NCBI GenBank assembly: GCA_019163175.1
Contig: JAFLKN010000015.1
Location: forward strand, 434,001 to 498,000
Source: Prolixibacteraceae bacterium
GTDB taxonomy: Bacteria > Bacteroidota > Bacteroidia > Bacteroidales > Prolixibacteraceae
Direction of reading: 5' to 3'
DNA length: 64,000 nucleotides
Shown one piece after another: positions 36,696 through 46,361 of the stretch (its first letter is position 1; every line of letters begins with the position of its first letter). Made by a program: the position numbers and the translations under genes. The notes under the pieces were generated by a model. The model did not search any database, was not told the DNA's origin, and saw only the letters and a program-made list of their open reading frames with translations.

Positions 36696-37937
36696 ATGGG
36701 CAACAAATCAAAAATAATGCTTTGGGCAGTCCTTTTCACCTTTTTACACCCCGCACAAGCTCAATTACTAACCATCAAAGATGCAGTTGATCAGGCCATT
36801 CAAAACAATGCACAGATCAACCAGATGCGTTCGCAACTGAATCAGAAAAAAGAAGAATGGCGGATACAAACCGGCATTTCTTCTCCTGAAATTAGCTACA
36901 TGAAAGAGGGTATTAACAACAAAGCTGCGGATCCTTTTCAGGAACAACGCCTCAGCATTTCCCAATCTATTGACTTCCCGCTGACTACTTCCTATCGTTT
37001 AAAAGCCTTGAAGGAGGAAGAAAAAGCGATGGAATTCAGCATTCACCAAGAAGAACGGAAAGTGAAAGCAGGAGTCAAATCGCGCTACATTGAAGTGACT
37101 TATGCACTTCACCTTCAGAAACTACGCGACCAGCAATTAAAACTAGCCACCGAACTGTACAATGCTGTTTATACCCAGTTTGAAACGGGCATGGGAAATG
37201 GCATGGATCTAACTAAAGCTGAATTGCAGGTGGCCGAATCCAACAACGACATCGACGCCGCACGAAGTCAGCTTCATCAGGCCCGCTATTCGCTTTTTAT
37301 GCTGATGGGATTGCCGCCTGAAAACCAGAAATACACCATTGAGTTTATGGATACGTTACAAAGCAAAGACGTGGCAATTTCGCAGATCACAGCATTGTCG
37401 GTTCTTACCGAACAACCATCATATAAATCATCGGAAAGGGAGTTGGAAGCCTCCAACTATTTTCTAAAGGAAGCCAAAAGCAATATCCTGCCCGACATCC
37501 GATTTAATCTGTACAAACAGGATTACGGAACGGGTTACAATTTTAACGGATTTGAAGTAGGACTAAGTTTCCCTATATGGTATCCGTTGGAGCAAAAGGG
37601 ACGGATAAAGATGAATCTGGCCCGTCAGGAAGAAATTCAGTGGAAGCAAAAAGAAATCAGGTCGGGCGTGAAAGAACAAATTGAACATGCCTGGCACAGT
37701 TACGAAGTTAGCCGTTCGACCATAAAACGGTATGACGAAACTATACGCAGCAAAGCCGAAAAACTACAATCGCTCACCCTGAGTGCTTATCGGTTGGGCG
37801 AAGTTGATTTGCTGAACCTCATCCTTGCACAACAGATTTACCTCAACAGCCAGCAACGCTATTTATCGGCCTTGCGCGATTTTTACATCCAACTTGTTGA
37901 ACTCGAACGGTTTCTCGATTTAGAACTTGTTTATTAA
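36696..37937 (+). CDS. TolC-family outer-membrane efflux protein
   Basis: 413 residues from the ATG at 36696; the frame is also open from a TTG at 36666, which would extend the signal peptide unnaturally. The signal peptide (IMLWAVLFTFLHPAQAQ) is followed by two repeats of long alpha-helical hairpins and beta strands typical of TolC/CusC (for example LTIKDAVDQAIQNNAQINQM and LTLSAYRLGEVDLLNLILAQ). It forms the outer-membrane channel of the tripartite pump encoded with the adaptor and RND genes downstream, 24 and 23 bp apart. Confidence 0.92.
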   Translation: MGNKSKIMLWAVLFTFLHPAQAQLLTIKDAVDQAIQNNAQINQMRSQLNQKKEEWRIQTGISSPEISYMKEGINNKAADPFQEQRLSISQSIDFPLTTSYRLKALKEEEKAMEFSIHQEERKVKAGVKSRYIEVTYALHLQKLRDQQLKLATELYNAVYTQFETGMGNGMDLTKAELQVAESNNDIDAARSQLHQARYSLFMLMGLPPENQKYTIEFMDTLQSKDVAISQITALSVLTEQPSYKSSERELEASNYFLKEAKSNILPDIRFNLYKQDYGTGYNFNGFEVGLSFPIWYPLEQKGRIKMNLARQEEIQWKQKEIRSGVKEQIEHAWHSYEVSRSTIKRYDETIRSKAEKLQSLTLSAYRLGEVDLLNLILAQQIYLNSQQRYLSALRDFYIQLVELERFLDLELVY

Positions 37938-37961
37938 CCAGACCTCCAAAACCATATTCAC

Positions 37962-39161
37962 ATGAAACGATATCGTTACCAAATTGCCACAATAAGCCTT
38001 TTCGGTTTGCTCATTTTGGGTTCATCCTGCGGAAGTAAAACTGAAACGAAAGTAAAAGAACAAACCTCTGCCGATTCGCCCCCTTCGGTTTCTGGGGTAA
38101 AACCTGAAAACCTGGTGAAGCTTTCGGCCAAAGAAATGGCAGAGCTGAAAATAAAAACCATAGAGGTGAGCAGCAGCGCTCTAAATTACAGTATTGCCGT
38201 TCCGGGTGTGGTTTTCCCCGCTCCAAATCATGTGAGCATCATCAGCACGCCAATTGACGGGCGCATTAGCCGCATTTCGACACAAGAAGGGCAAGCCGTG
38301 AAGCAGGGACAGGAAATGTTCAGCATCGAAAGCCTTGAATTTGGGAACATGGTTTCCGAATATCTTCAGGCGGTTTCCGAGGAAACTTTTCAGACTTCGC
38401 GTTTGCAGCGTCTGGAGCAACTGGTAGAACAAACCATTAGTTCAAAAAGTGAACTCGATCGTGCCCGTTCCGATTTTCAACGCGCCAAAACAACTGTAAT
38501 TGCTGCGGTTTCGAAACTAAAAGCCATTGGTGTTCCGGAGAAAGAAATCAACGCGTTTAAAACGGCTGAAAGTATAGACCCAACACTTAAAATTCATTCG
38601 CCCATCAGCGGAATTATGGATCAGCGATCGGTTGAATTGGGGCAGTCGGTGAATGCCCTGCAAATGCTTGCCCGCGTACTCGACATCAGCCACGTGCTGG
38701 TTCGCGGCTATGTTTCTCCTGAAGATGCACGCTTTATCAGTGCCGGCGATTCGGTAAAAATTCTGCGCCGCCAAAACGACACATTCGAAATGCGGGCTGT
38801 GGTTACTTCGGTCAACCCCGGGCTGGACGAAAATAACCGCTCGGTCGTTGTGAATATTTTGCTGCCAACCAACCAAAACTGGCCAAAACCCGGTGAAAAT
38901 CTCCACCTTTCAATTGAAACTTCTTCGAAAATAGAAGTCATTTCGGTACCTGTCGAAGCACTGACTTACGAAGGAAACGACCCGATTGTTTTTGTGCAGA
39001 TCGATGAATCAACCTTCGAAAAACGCAAGGTGGACGTTCAGGAATTTCGCGAAAAATATGCCGTTGTGCGAAGTGGCCTCGATAAAAACGAACGACTGGC
39101 AGCTACCCAGATTTTTAGTCTGAAAGCCCTTTCACGTTTCGATAAAATTGCTGAAGAATAA
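37962..39161 (+). CDS. Periplasmic adaptor subunit of an RND efflux pump (CusB/CzcB type)
   Basis: 399 residues with a lipoprotein signal ending GSSC (Cys23). A membrane-fusion architecture is visible: a lipoyl-like half (ISTPIDGRISRISTQEGQAV), a helical hairpin (about 125-190), the second lipoyl half (LKIHSPISGIMDQRSVELGQ) and a beta-barrel domain (about 240-330). It links the inner-membrane pump to the outer-membrane channel. There is no N- or C-terminal metal-binding extension rich in His or Met, so the metal cannot be inferred from this subunit. Confidence 0.93.
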   Translation: MKRYRYQIATISLFGLLILGSSCGSKTETKVKEQTSADSPPSVSGVKPENLVKLSAKEMAELKIKTIEVSSSALNYSIAVPGVVFPAPNHVSIISTPIDGRISRISTQEGQAVKQGQEMFSIESLEFGNMVSEYLQAVSEETFQTSRLQRLEQLVEQTISSKSELDRARSDFQRAKTTVIAAVSKLKAIGVPEKEINAFKTAESIDPTLKIHSPISGIMDQRSVELGQSVNALQMLARVLDISHVLVRGYVSPEDARFISAGDSVKILRRQNDTFEMRAVVTSVNPGLDENNRSVVVNILLPTNQNWPKPGENLHLSIETSSKIEVISVPVEALTYEGNDPIVFVQIDESTFEKRKVDVQEFREKYAVVRSGLDKNERLAATQIFSLKALSRFDKIAEE

Positions 39162-39184
39162 ATCCATCACTGAAACAAACAACC

Positions 39185-42100
39185 ATGCTCAATCAAATTA
39201 TTTCGTTCAGTGTCAGGCAAAAATTCGTGGCACTTTCGCTGGTTATCCTGATGGCAGTTGCGGGTTATTTCTCGCTCATCCAATTACCGATCAACTCTCT
39301 GCCCGATGTTACGCCCGTTCAGGTTTTGGTCATCACCAAGGCTGGCCGTTTTTCTCCTTTCGACGTCGAAAAATTAGTCAGCTACCCGATTGAAACGGCC
39401 ATGAACGGTTTGCCCAAAGTGAAGCAGGTTCGCTCCACTTCGCAATTTGCGCTTTCTGCCGTCACTATCGAATTTGAAGAAGGAACCGATATTTATTTTG
39501 CCCGGCAAATGGTCAGTCAGCGGCTGCAATCCATTTCCTCTGATTTACCTCCTGACGTCTCCGCTCCGCAACTGGGGCCCATTTCAACGGCATTGGGCGA
39601 GATTTACCAGTACGCTGTTCGAGGCGAGAACAAATCGCTCACCGAATTGCGCGAAATTCAGGACTGGATCATCGCACCGCAGTTGAAAGTGGTGAAAGGC
39701 GTGACCGAGATTAACTCATTCGGTGGTTTTGTCAAGCAATACGAAGTGGTGGTTTCTCCTGAAAAAATTCGCACTTATGGCATCGGAATTAAGGAAATTA
39801 CCGACGCTATTGCCAACAATAACAGCGTTTCGGGTGGAAATTTTCTGGAACACAACCGCGAGCAATACATCATTCGCGGGTACGGCCAAATCAACAAGCC
39901 CGAAGATATTCGCAACATTATTATCCGGAGCATCAACAACAAGCCGGTGTATATCAAAGACATTGCCGATGTGGTAGTGAGTACGCAAATCCGTCAGGGC
40001 GGTGTAACGCAGGACGGGAAAGGCGAAATTGTAAGCGGTATTGTGATGATGCTTCGTGGCGGAAACGGACGACAGGTAATTGCGGAAATCGAAGATAAAA
40101 TTGAAGTCATCAACAAATCGCTTCCGGAGGGCGTGCAGATTGAAAAATTTTACGACCAGAGCGACCTAATTGATCGCACAACTTCAACCATTTCGACCAA
40201 CCTGCTTGAAGGAGGTTTCCTGGTTATCGTGGTGCTGTTGCTGCTACTTGGCGAAATTTCCGGCGCTTTGATTGTGGCGGCGGTAATCCCCTTTTCGATG
40301 CTGTTTGCGTTTATCGGAATGCGCGAATTCGGCTTGGCGGCCAACCTTATGAGTTTGGGCGCCATCGACTTCGGGATGGTGGTAGATGGTTCGGTGGTGA
40401 TGATCGAAAACATCGTTCACCGGCTGCAAAAAAATAAAGGCGAAAACGTGGATGATGTGGTTATTTCAGCCTCCAAACAGGTGGTTCGCCCCATTTTCTT
40501 CGGAGTACTGATTATCCTGATGGTGTATGTTCCGATCATGACTTTCAGCGGAATGGAAGGTATTTTGTACCGACCGATGGCCATTACCGTTGCAGCCGCC
40601 GTTCTGGGTTCGCTGTTGCTAGCCTTGATTTTTGTACCGGCTATTTCGTCCATTATTTTCAGGAAAGGTGTAAAAGTTCGCCGGAATTACCTGATCGACT
40701 GGATCAAACCTCGCTATTACAGCGGATTGGACAAAAATCTGGATCGGCGCAAGTTTGTGAGCATTGCAGCCGCTGTAATCTTTGGTTTGTCGATGATTGT
40801 AATGAGCCGCCTTGGAACCGAGTTTCTTCCTGAACTTGATGAAGGTTCGATTTTAGTTGAGCAGGTTCGCATGCCATCGGTCACCCTGAAAGAGTCGATG
40901 GATAACGCCAACTGGCTGGGCGGAAAGCTGATGGAAAATATTCCGGAGATAAAAACCGTGGTTCCAAAAACCGGTCGCTCCGACTTGGCCAACGACTGGA
41001 TGGGCGTGCATCAGACCGATGTTTGGGTAGTACTGAAACCAACTGACGAATGGCGCGATGGAATTTCGAAAGAAGATATTGTGGCGCAAATTGAACCGTT
41101 CCTGAAAACAGAACCAGGATTGGCGTACAATTTCACACAGCCGATTGCCATGCGCGTTGACGAACTGACCAGCGGCGTAAAGTCTGACCTGGCCGTGAAA
41201 ATTTACGGCGAAGATCTTGATCAGCTCAATCAGATTGGAGAAAATATTTCTGCAATTGTTTCTGAAATGGCAGGAACAGCCAACTTTTTTGTAGAGCAAC
41301 CCATCGGGCAACCGTACCTAACGATTGAAATTGATCGTGAAGCGCTGGCTACGTTTGGCTTGAATGTAAACGATGTGCAGGCAGTAATTGAAGCCGGAAT
41401 TGGTGGGCAGGTTGCCGGTCAGTTGTACGAAGGCCAGCGCCGTTTCGATATTCAGGTGCGGTATCCGGCAGAATTTCGTTCCGAATTGCAGAAGATTCAG
41501 GAGATACCGGTGCCACTTCCCAACGGCGAATTTATTCCGATTAAACGGGTGAGTCGCATTGTTGCGCAGGAAGGACCTCGTGAAATACAGCGCGAAAACG
41601 GCTGGCGGCGACTGATTGTCGGTATCAACATCAAAAATATCGACATGGGAACGTATGTCACCCAATTACAGGAAGCCATTGATCAGAAAGCAAAAGTTCC
41701 GGCAGGTTATTTTCTGGAATACGGCGGAACCTTCGAAAACCAGAAACGCGCCATGAATCATCTATTATTGGTGGTTCCGTTATCGCTATTTATTATTGTT
41801 GGTCTCATGTACCTCAACTTCGGAAAAATGCGCTATGCGATCATCATTTTAATGAACCTTCCTTTTGCATTTTCAGGAGGTATTTTCCTGCTTTGGATGC
41901 GCGGAATGTACCTTTCGGTGTCGGCCAGTATTGGTTTTGTAGCATTGTTTGGGGTAGCTGTTCTCAATGGAATTGTACTGCTCGATCACATCAACGAACT
42001 CCGGAAAGAAGGCGGACCGCTGCGAAAAACCATAATCGACGGATCAGCCGACCGTTTGCGCCCGGTTTTAATGACAGCCCTGGTGGCAAGTTTAGGCTTC

Positions 42101-42286
42101 ATCCCGATGGCATTCAATTCAGGTCCCGGCTCCGAAGTTCAGCGACCACTGGCGACCGTAGTAATCGGCGGATTGATCACCTCCACCTTCCTGACTTTGT
42201 TGGTTTTACCGATTATTTATTATTGGGTGGAAGAAAAACTTGAAAAGAAGAAGTTGAAAAATGAAATGGTGATTGAGGGGGAATAG
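39185..42286 (+). CDS. Heavy-metal-type RND efflux transporter (CzcA/CusA family)
   Basis: 1033 residues, 12 predicted helices and two large periplasmic loops. The helix-4 signature reads AIDFGMVVDGSVVMIEN, with Asp395 and Asp401, the pattern of the divalent-cation (Co/Zn/Cd or Ni) branch rather than the monovalent Cu/Ag branch. The pump uses the proton gradient to export metal ions through the adaptor and TolC-like channel encoded upstream. No truncation is seen. A TetR-type regulator follows on the same strand. The substrate metal is an inference from the helix-4 motif only. Confidence 0.92.
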   Translation: MLNQIISFSVRQKFVALSLVILMAVAGYFSLIQLPINSLPDVTPVQVLVITKAGRFSPFDVEKLVSYPIETAMNGLPKVKQVRSTSQFALSAVTIEFEEGTDIYFARQMVSQRLQSISSDLPPDVSAPQLGPISTALGEIYQYAVRGENKSLTELREIQDWIIAPQLKVVKGVTEINSFGGFVKQYEVVVSPEKIRTYGIGIKEITDAIANNNSVSGGNFLEHNREQYIIRGYGQINKPEDIRNIIIRSINNKPVYIKDIADVVVSTQIRQGGVTQDGKGEIVSGIVMMLRGGNGRQVIAEIEDKIEVINKSLPEGVQIEKFYDQSDLIDRTTSTISTNLLEGGFLVIVVLLLLLGEISGALIVAAVIPFSMLFAFIGMREFGLAANLMSLGAIDFGMVVDGSVVMIENIVHRLQKNKGENVDDVVISASKQVVRPIFFGVLIILMVYVPIMTFSGMEGILYRPMAITVAAAVLGSLLLALIFVPAISSIIFRKGVKVRRNYLIDWIKPRYYSGLDKNLDRRKFVSIAAAVIFGLSMIVMSRLGTEFLPELDEGSILVEQVRMPSVTLKESMDNANWLGGKLMENIPEIKTVVPKTGRSDLANDWMGVHQTDVWVVLKPTDEWRDGISKEDIVAQIEPFLKTEPGLAYNFTQPIAMRVDELTSGVKSDLAVKIYGEDLDQLNQIGENISAIVSEMAGTANFFVEQPIGQPYLTIEIDREALATFGLNVNDVQAVIEAGIGGQVAGQLYEGQRRFDIQVRYPAEFRSELQKIQEIPVPLPNGEFIPIKRVSRIVAQEGPREIQRENGWRRLIVGINIKNIDMGTYVTQLQEAIDQKAKVPAGYFLEYGGTFENQKRAMNHLLLVVPLSLFIIVGLMYLNFGKMRYAIIILMNLPFAFSGGIFLLWMRGMYLSVSASIGFVALFGVAVLNGIVLLDHINELRKEGGPLRKTIIDGSADRLRPVLMTALVASLGFIPMAFNSGPGSEVQRPLATVVIGGLITSTFLTLLVLPIIYYWVEEKLEKKKLKNEMVIEGE

Positions 42287-42398
42287 TAAAGTCAATCTGA
42301 TATTCATTTTAAATTTTGAATTGCAGAGTCTATAGGGATTGTTTGAATAATCAAAAAACAACAACTATCTTGGTGCTCCCGGAACAAATCAAGTCCCC

Positions 42399-43004
42399 AT
42401 GGAATCCAGTCAGTTAAATGTAGGAAAAGATGAAGTGCGCGAACAGGTGGTACAATCAGCCCGTCAGGTTTTTGCGCGATACGGCTATAAAAAAACAGCC
42501 TTGGATGATATTGCCCGTGAGGCCCGTAAAGGGAAGAGTACGATTTATTATTACTTCAAAAGCAAGGATGAAATTTTTAAAGCCGTTATTGATGCTGAGG
42601 CTGAAATCAGAAATAAAGCCATTGAGGATCAAATCAGCCCGATTCTTGATCCGATGCAGAAACTGAGAACCTATATTTACGTTAGGATGGTAACCTTAAA
42701 AATGGTTGCCAACTATTACGAAGCCATAAAAAACGACTTACTCGACAATCTCTATTTTGTAAATAGTTTTCGCAACGATCACTTCGAAGAAGAGGTGAAA
42801 CAAGTAAAGAATATGCTGAGCGATGGTATTGAAAAGGAAATTTTTACGATTCAAAACCCTGAACTTACTTCCAAAACCATTGTCACTTTACTTCATGGAT
42901 TTGAGGTGCCGCAAATCCTAAAAAATCTTTCAGACGAAGAATTACAGAAATCGGTTGACGAAATGCTGAATATTCTGTTTTTTGGGATCGTGACAAAAAA
43001 ATAA
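42399..43004 (+). CDS. TetR/AcrR family transcriptional regulator
   Basis: 201 residues. The N-terminal DNA-binding domain has ARQVFARYGYKKTALDDIAR and the recognition helix GKSTIYYYFKSKDEIFKAV. The C-terminal ligand domain (about 75-200) is not assigned to a subgroup. It lies 112 bp after the RND operon on the same strand and may repress it; metal-pump control by TetR is less common than by MerR, ArsR or two-component systems. A shared terminator follows directly. Confidence 0.9.
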   Translation: MESSQLNVGKDEVREQVVQSARQVFARYGYKKTALDDIAREARKGKSTIYYYFKSKDEIFKAVIDAEAEIRNKAIEDQISPILDPMQKLRTYIYVRMVTLKMVANYYEAIKNDLLDNLYFVNSFRNDHFEEEVKQVKNMLSDGIEKEIFTIQNPELTSKTIVTLLHGFEVPQILKNLSDEELQKSVDEMLNILFFGIVTKK

Positions 43005-43032
43005 CCGGCACTCTGTTGAGCCGGTTATTTTT
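42997..43032. terminator. Bidirectional terminator
   Basis: A 13-bp perfect stem (42997-43009 with 43020-43032) around a 10-nt loop has A and T runs at its base. It overlaps the TetR stop codon and serves both the regulator and the convergent adaptor gene. Confidence 0.85.
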
Positions 43033-43052
43033 CAACGCAATTTATATAAAGC

Positions 43053-44396
43053 TTACTTTTTCACCTTGAACAATTCTTTTTCATCTACTTTCTTAACCAT
43101 AGAACTGTCGTTGAGCAGCTTATTTATAGCATTAAATGGTGCAACAACAATTTCGTCGCCGGTTTTCAGACCTTCAGTAATTTCAATATTCTCACTATCC
43201 TGAATACCGGTTTTCACAGCTTGTTTGTATACTTTTCCATCTTTATAAACAAACACAACTTCAACTTTTTCATCTTCCGCTGTTTTTGCCCCCTGTTGAG
43301 TAACAGCTTCGGTTTCTCCTTCAGGTTTTTCAACATCTTCTTTTTTATCTTCAGGTTTGGCATTATTCTTTAACGAACGGGTAGTTACCGCCTGAATCGG
43401 AACTGAGATTACATCTTTTCTGGTTTCAGTCTGGATATCAACTGTAGCTGACATTCCGGGGCGGAATGGATATTTTTTCCCACCAATAGAGTCAATCAAA
43501 TCTTTATACGAATCTTCGAGCAACAGAATTTTAACATTAAAATTGGTTACCTGATCGGTTGAACCTCCAACGACATTTGCAGAGTTTGCAATTTCAGTAA
43601 CAAGTCCTTTAAATTTGCGACCCAGGTAAGCATCAACTTCAACCAGAGCAGTGTCGTTCAAATTAACACGAACAATATCATTTTCATTTACATCTACTTT
43701 TACTTCCATCAGGTGCAAATTGGCAATTACCATAGTTTCAGTACCAGCATACATGTTGGTTCCTACCACGCGCTCCCCTTTTTCAACATTCAGCCGCGAA
43801 ACGGTTCCGTCCATAGGAGCGTAAATTTTGGTCTTTACCAATTGCTCTTGCGCTTCGGCAACCGATGCTTCAGACGATTTAACTGCAAATTGTGCAGCTT
43901 TTACTTCCGACTGGGCAACTTTAAACGAGGCCTGTGCGGTTTCGTAATCAGATACCGGAATAGCATCTTGCTTAAACAGTGAGCTGGCGCGTTTAAAAGA
44001 CATTTCGCTTTCAATCAGACGGGCATCGGCCTGCGCCAAACGCGCCTGAGATGAACTTAAACTTGCCTGTGCCCTGTTGTAAGATTGCACATACATATCG
44101 GGCTTAATTACCATCAGGAGCTGACCTTTTTTTACCTCATCACCTTCTTCAATTGGCAAATCAATAATTTCTCCTGAAACGTCGGGACTGATTTTTACTT
44201 CAGTTTCGGGCTGAACTTTACCATTTGCGGTGATTTGCTCAGTAATGGTCTTGCTTTCAACAACTTTGGTCGAAACGCTGATCTCAAAATCTTTTCCAAA
44301 CCAGCCTTGTTTTTTACCCACTATCAATACAATAATGACAATAACAACCAGCGCAATACCGTATGGTAAGAGTTTTTTATTCGATTTCTTCTTCAT
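43053..44396 (-). CDS. Orphan HlyD/MacA-like periplasmic adaptor
   Basis: 447 residues with one N-terminal membrane helix (PYGIALVVIVIIVLIVG). A lipoyl half (ISPDVSGEIIDLPIEEGDEV), a long helical hairpin (about 95-185), the second lipoyl half (KIYAPMDGTVSRLNVEKGERV), a beta-barrel and a C-terminal membrane-proximal domain are visible. An acidic/Lys-rich insertion (about 345-380, EDKKEDVEKPEGE) lies inside the last domain. The layout is that of MacA-type adaptors of ABC exporters, but no ABC or permease gene is adjacent: the neighbours are the TetR gene and a divergent dehydrogenase. The partners must be encoded elsewhere. Confidence 0.88.
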   Translation of the reverse strand: MKKKSNKKLLPYGIALVVIVIIVLIVGKKQGWFGKDFEISVSTKVVESKTITEQITANGKVQPETEVKISPDVSGEIIDLPIEEGDEVKKGQLLMVIKPDMYVQSYNRAQASLSSSQARLAQADARLIESEMSFKRASSLFKQDAIPVSDYETAQASFKVAQSEVKAAQFAVKSSEASVAEAQEQLVKTKIYAPMDGTVSRLNVEKGERVVGTNMYAGTETMVIANLHLMEVKVDVNENDIVRVNLNDTALVEVDAYLGRKFKGLVTEIANSANVVGGSTDQVTNFNVKILLLEDSYKDLIDSIGGKKYPFRPGMSATVDIQTETRKDVISVPIQAVTTRSLKNNAKPEDKKEDVEKPEGETEAVTQQGAKTAEDEKVEVVFVYKDGKVYKQAVKTGIQDSENIEITEGLKTGDEIVVAPFNAINKLLNDSSMVKKVDEKELFKVKK

Positions 44397-44645
44397 TTTA
44401 CTTGTATTTTGCAGTATATGTATTGGTTCACTTTTTAAAATTACAACATTTCTAAATCCAATGCTTCTTTCTGCAATTAAAATGCAAATCTGTTTCCGAA
44501 ATGCATCTTATTTCCAGTTTTATACAATCAATAATAGTATCGGCAAAACATTCATAACAGTCTGGTGTTATACGTCCTGAGGTTTTTAAAACGAATTCTA
44601 TAAACTTCATCAGTTCAGATTATATTTATAAATACATACAAATTA

Positions 44646-46193
44646 ATGAATCAGCTTAAAACTAATGTTGAAGAACCCGTAATCGGAATGGATATTCAAA
44701 ATATACCTTTCGAAATATTCCTGAAAAATTTAAAAGCGCAAATGAAGAATGTATTTCACTTGCGCGCTGATATTGACCAAATGGCCATTAAACGCGGAAT
44801 GCCCCCATTCGTTATGCGTGAGATTATGAGCTTAAATCCGCTTGCAATAGGTATACCTGTAGAATATGGTGGCCGGGGTTGCAAAATGGAAGAAAATATT
44901 TCTTTACTGGCAGCGGCATCATACGAATCACTGGCCTTGTCGCTTACCTTTGGAATTAATTCGGCCCTCTTTCTGCAGCCAGTTGGCAAATACGCACCGG
45001 AAGAAGCAAAAGGACCTGTATTCGAACGGTTCATGAACAAACAGAATATGGGTGGATTAATGATAACAGAACCCGGATACGGAAGTGATGCCCTAAATAT
45101 GCAAACTTCGTTTAGCGAGAAGAATGGCCGTTATCATCTCGAAGGTACAAAACATTGGGCTGGTCTTACTGGTTGGGCAGAATATTGGTTGTTAACTGCA
45201 AGGGAACGCAGTCAGTCAGGCGATCTGAAACGCGATATTGATTTCTTTATTTGCGATGTAAACAGTCCAGATCAACAAATCGTTGTAGAAGAATTTTATG
45301 AAAATTTGGGCTTGTTCCAGATTCCATACGGAAGAAATCGTCTTGATGTTCGTATCCCTAAAATACAGAGGTTAATTCCAGAAACAACGGGTGTAAAAAT
45401 GATGCTCGATCTGTTACATCGCAGCAGGATGCAATTTCCAGGAATGGCGATGGGCTTTATACAGCGCCTGCTCGACGAATCAATTGCACACACCAACCAA
45501 CGTTTGATTGGTGGCAAACCGCTTATGACCTACGATCAGGTTCAGCAGAGATTGGCTAAACTTCAGGCTTCGTATACTATTTGTTCGGCTATGTGTGCAA
45601 ACAGCAGCGAAAAAGCCGGTGTCGAGAATGATCTTTCTTCAATTGGATTTGAGGCAAATTCAGTTAAAAGTGTAGTTACAGATTTGATGCAGGAAGCAGC
45701 TCAATCGGCTACACAATTGGTTGGTGCACAGGCTTACAAGTTAAATCATATCGCCGGAAGAAGCATTACCGATAGTCGTCCATTCCAGATATTTGAAGGT
45801 TCGAACGATATTTTATATGCTCAAATTTCGGAAAGTCTGGTCAAAATGATGAAAAAGACCAAGGAAAGCAATCTGTTTCAATTCCTGAAGAATTACGATT
45901 TAACATCGAAGTCGGCCGCATTCCTAAAAGAAATGCTCGATTTTGAACTGAACCTTAATCTTCCACAACGTAAAATGGTTGAACTTGGACAGGTACTTGG
46001 TCGTATTGTTTCGTACGAAATGGTCATCAACCTCGGCGAAAAAGGATTCCGTAGCGATTTGATCAATAACGGATTGACTATGCTTAGCCAGGAAATTACT
46101 TCTTTAATGAGCAGTTTCAATTATCAGACTCAAACTTTGGTTATTGAGGACTATCAGGAAGACAGTGCATGGTTAAAATTTGTCCGTGGTTAA
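44646..46193 (+). CDS. Acyl-CoA dehydrogenase family flavoprotein
   Basis: 515 residues. FAD-dependent acyl-CoA dehydrogenase features are visible: IGIPVEYGGRG near the N-terminus, the flavin-binding MITEPGYGSDALNMQT, then HLEGTKHWAGLTGWAEYWLL, and near the C-terminal side SRPFQIFEGSNDILYAQ, which is characteristic of the family. It oxidises a CoA-thioester or a related compound, but the substrate is not evident, and no beta-oxidation or electron-transfer flavoprotein genes are nearby. The chain is longer than the typical 380-400 residues and belongs to a Bacteroidota-type long branch. It is transcribed divergently from the MacA-like adaptor. Confidence 0.88.
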   Translation: MNQLKTNVEEPVIGMDIQNIPFEIFLKNLKAQMKNVFHLRADIDQMAIKRGMPPFVMREIMSLNPLAIGIPVEYGGRGCKMEENISLLAAASYESLALSLTFGINSALFLQPVGKYAPEEAKGPVFERFMNKQNMGGLMITEPGYGSDALNMQTSFSEKNGRYHLEGTKHWAGLTGWAEYWLLTARERSQSGDLKRDIDFFICDVNSPDQQIVVEEFYENLGLFQIPYGRNRLDVRIPKIQRLIPETTGVKMMLDLLHRSRMQFPGMAMGFIQRLLDESIAHTNQRLIGGKPLMTYDQVQQRLAKLQASYTICSAMCANSSEKAGVENDLSSIGFEANSVKSVVTDLMQEAAQSATQLVGAQAYKLNHIAGRSITDSRPFQIFEGSNDILYAQISESLVKMMKKTKESNLFQFLKNYDLTSKSAAFLKEMLDFELNLNLPQRKMVELGQVLGRIVSYEMVINLGEKGFRSDLINNGLTMLSQEITSLMSSFNYQTQTLVIEDYQEDSAWLKFVRG

Positions 46194-46263
46194 AAAACAG
46201 GAAATAAATTCAGGAGAATAGCGTTGAATAAACAATAGATCTGAAAAGCAAACCCCTTTTTCC

Positions 46264-46271
46264 TACTTTTG
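46264..46271 (+). promoter_or_regulatory. Likely -7 box upstream of the GIY-YIG gene
   Basis: TACTTTTG matches the TAnnTTTG consensus, 90 nt before the ATG at 46362. No good -33 element is seen. Confidence 0.4.
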
Positions 46272-46361
46272 CATTTGTAAAAGTACACATGAACGGCAAA
46301 TCAGATTTTCCTGGAATTAATGCTCGTTGGAGTGTTAATATTCAACAAACAAACTATTTAG

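Noticed and set aside
40853-41311. 152-codon open frame antisense to the RND transporter gene
   Set aside because: It is a shadow of a highly conserved gene with no independent support.
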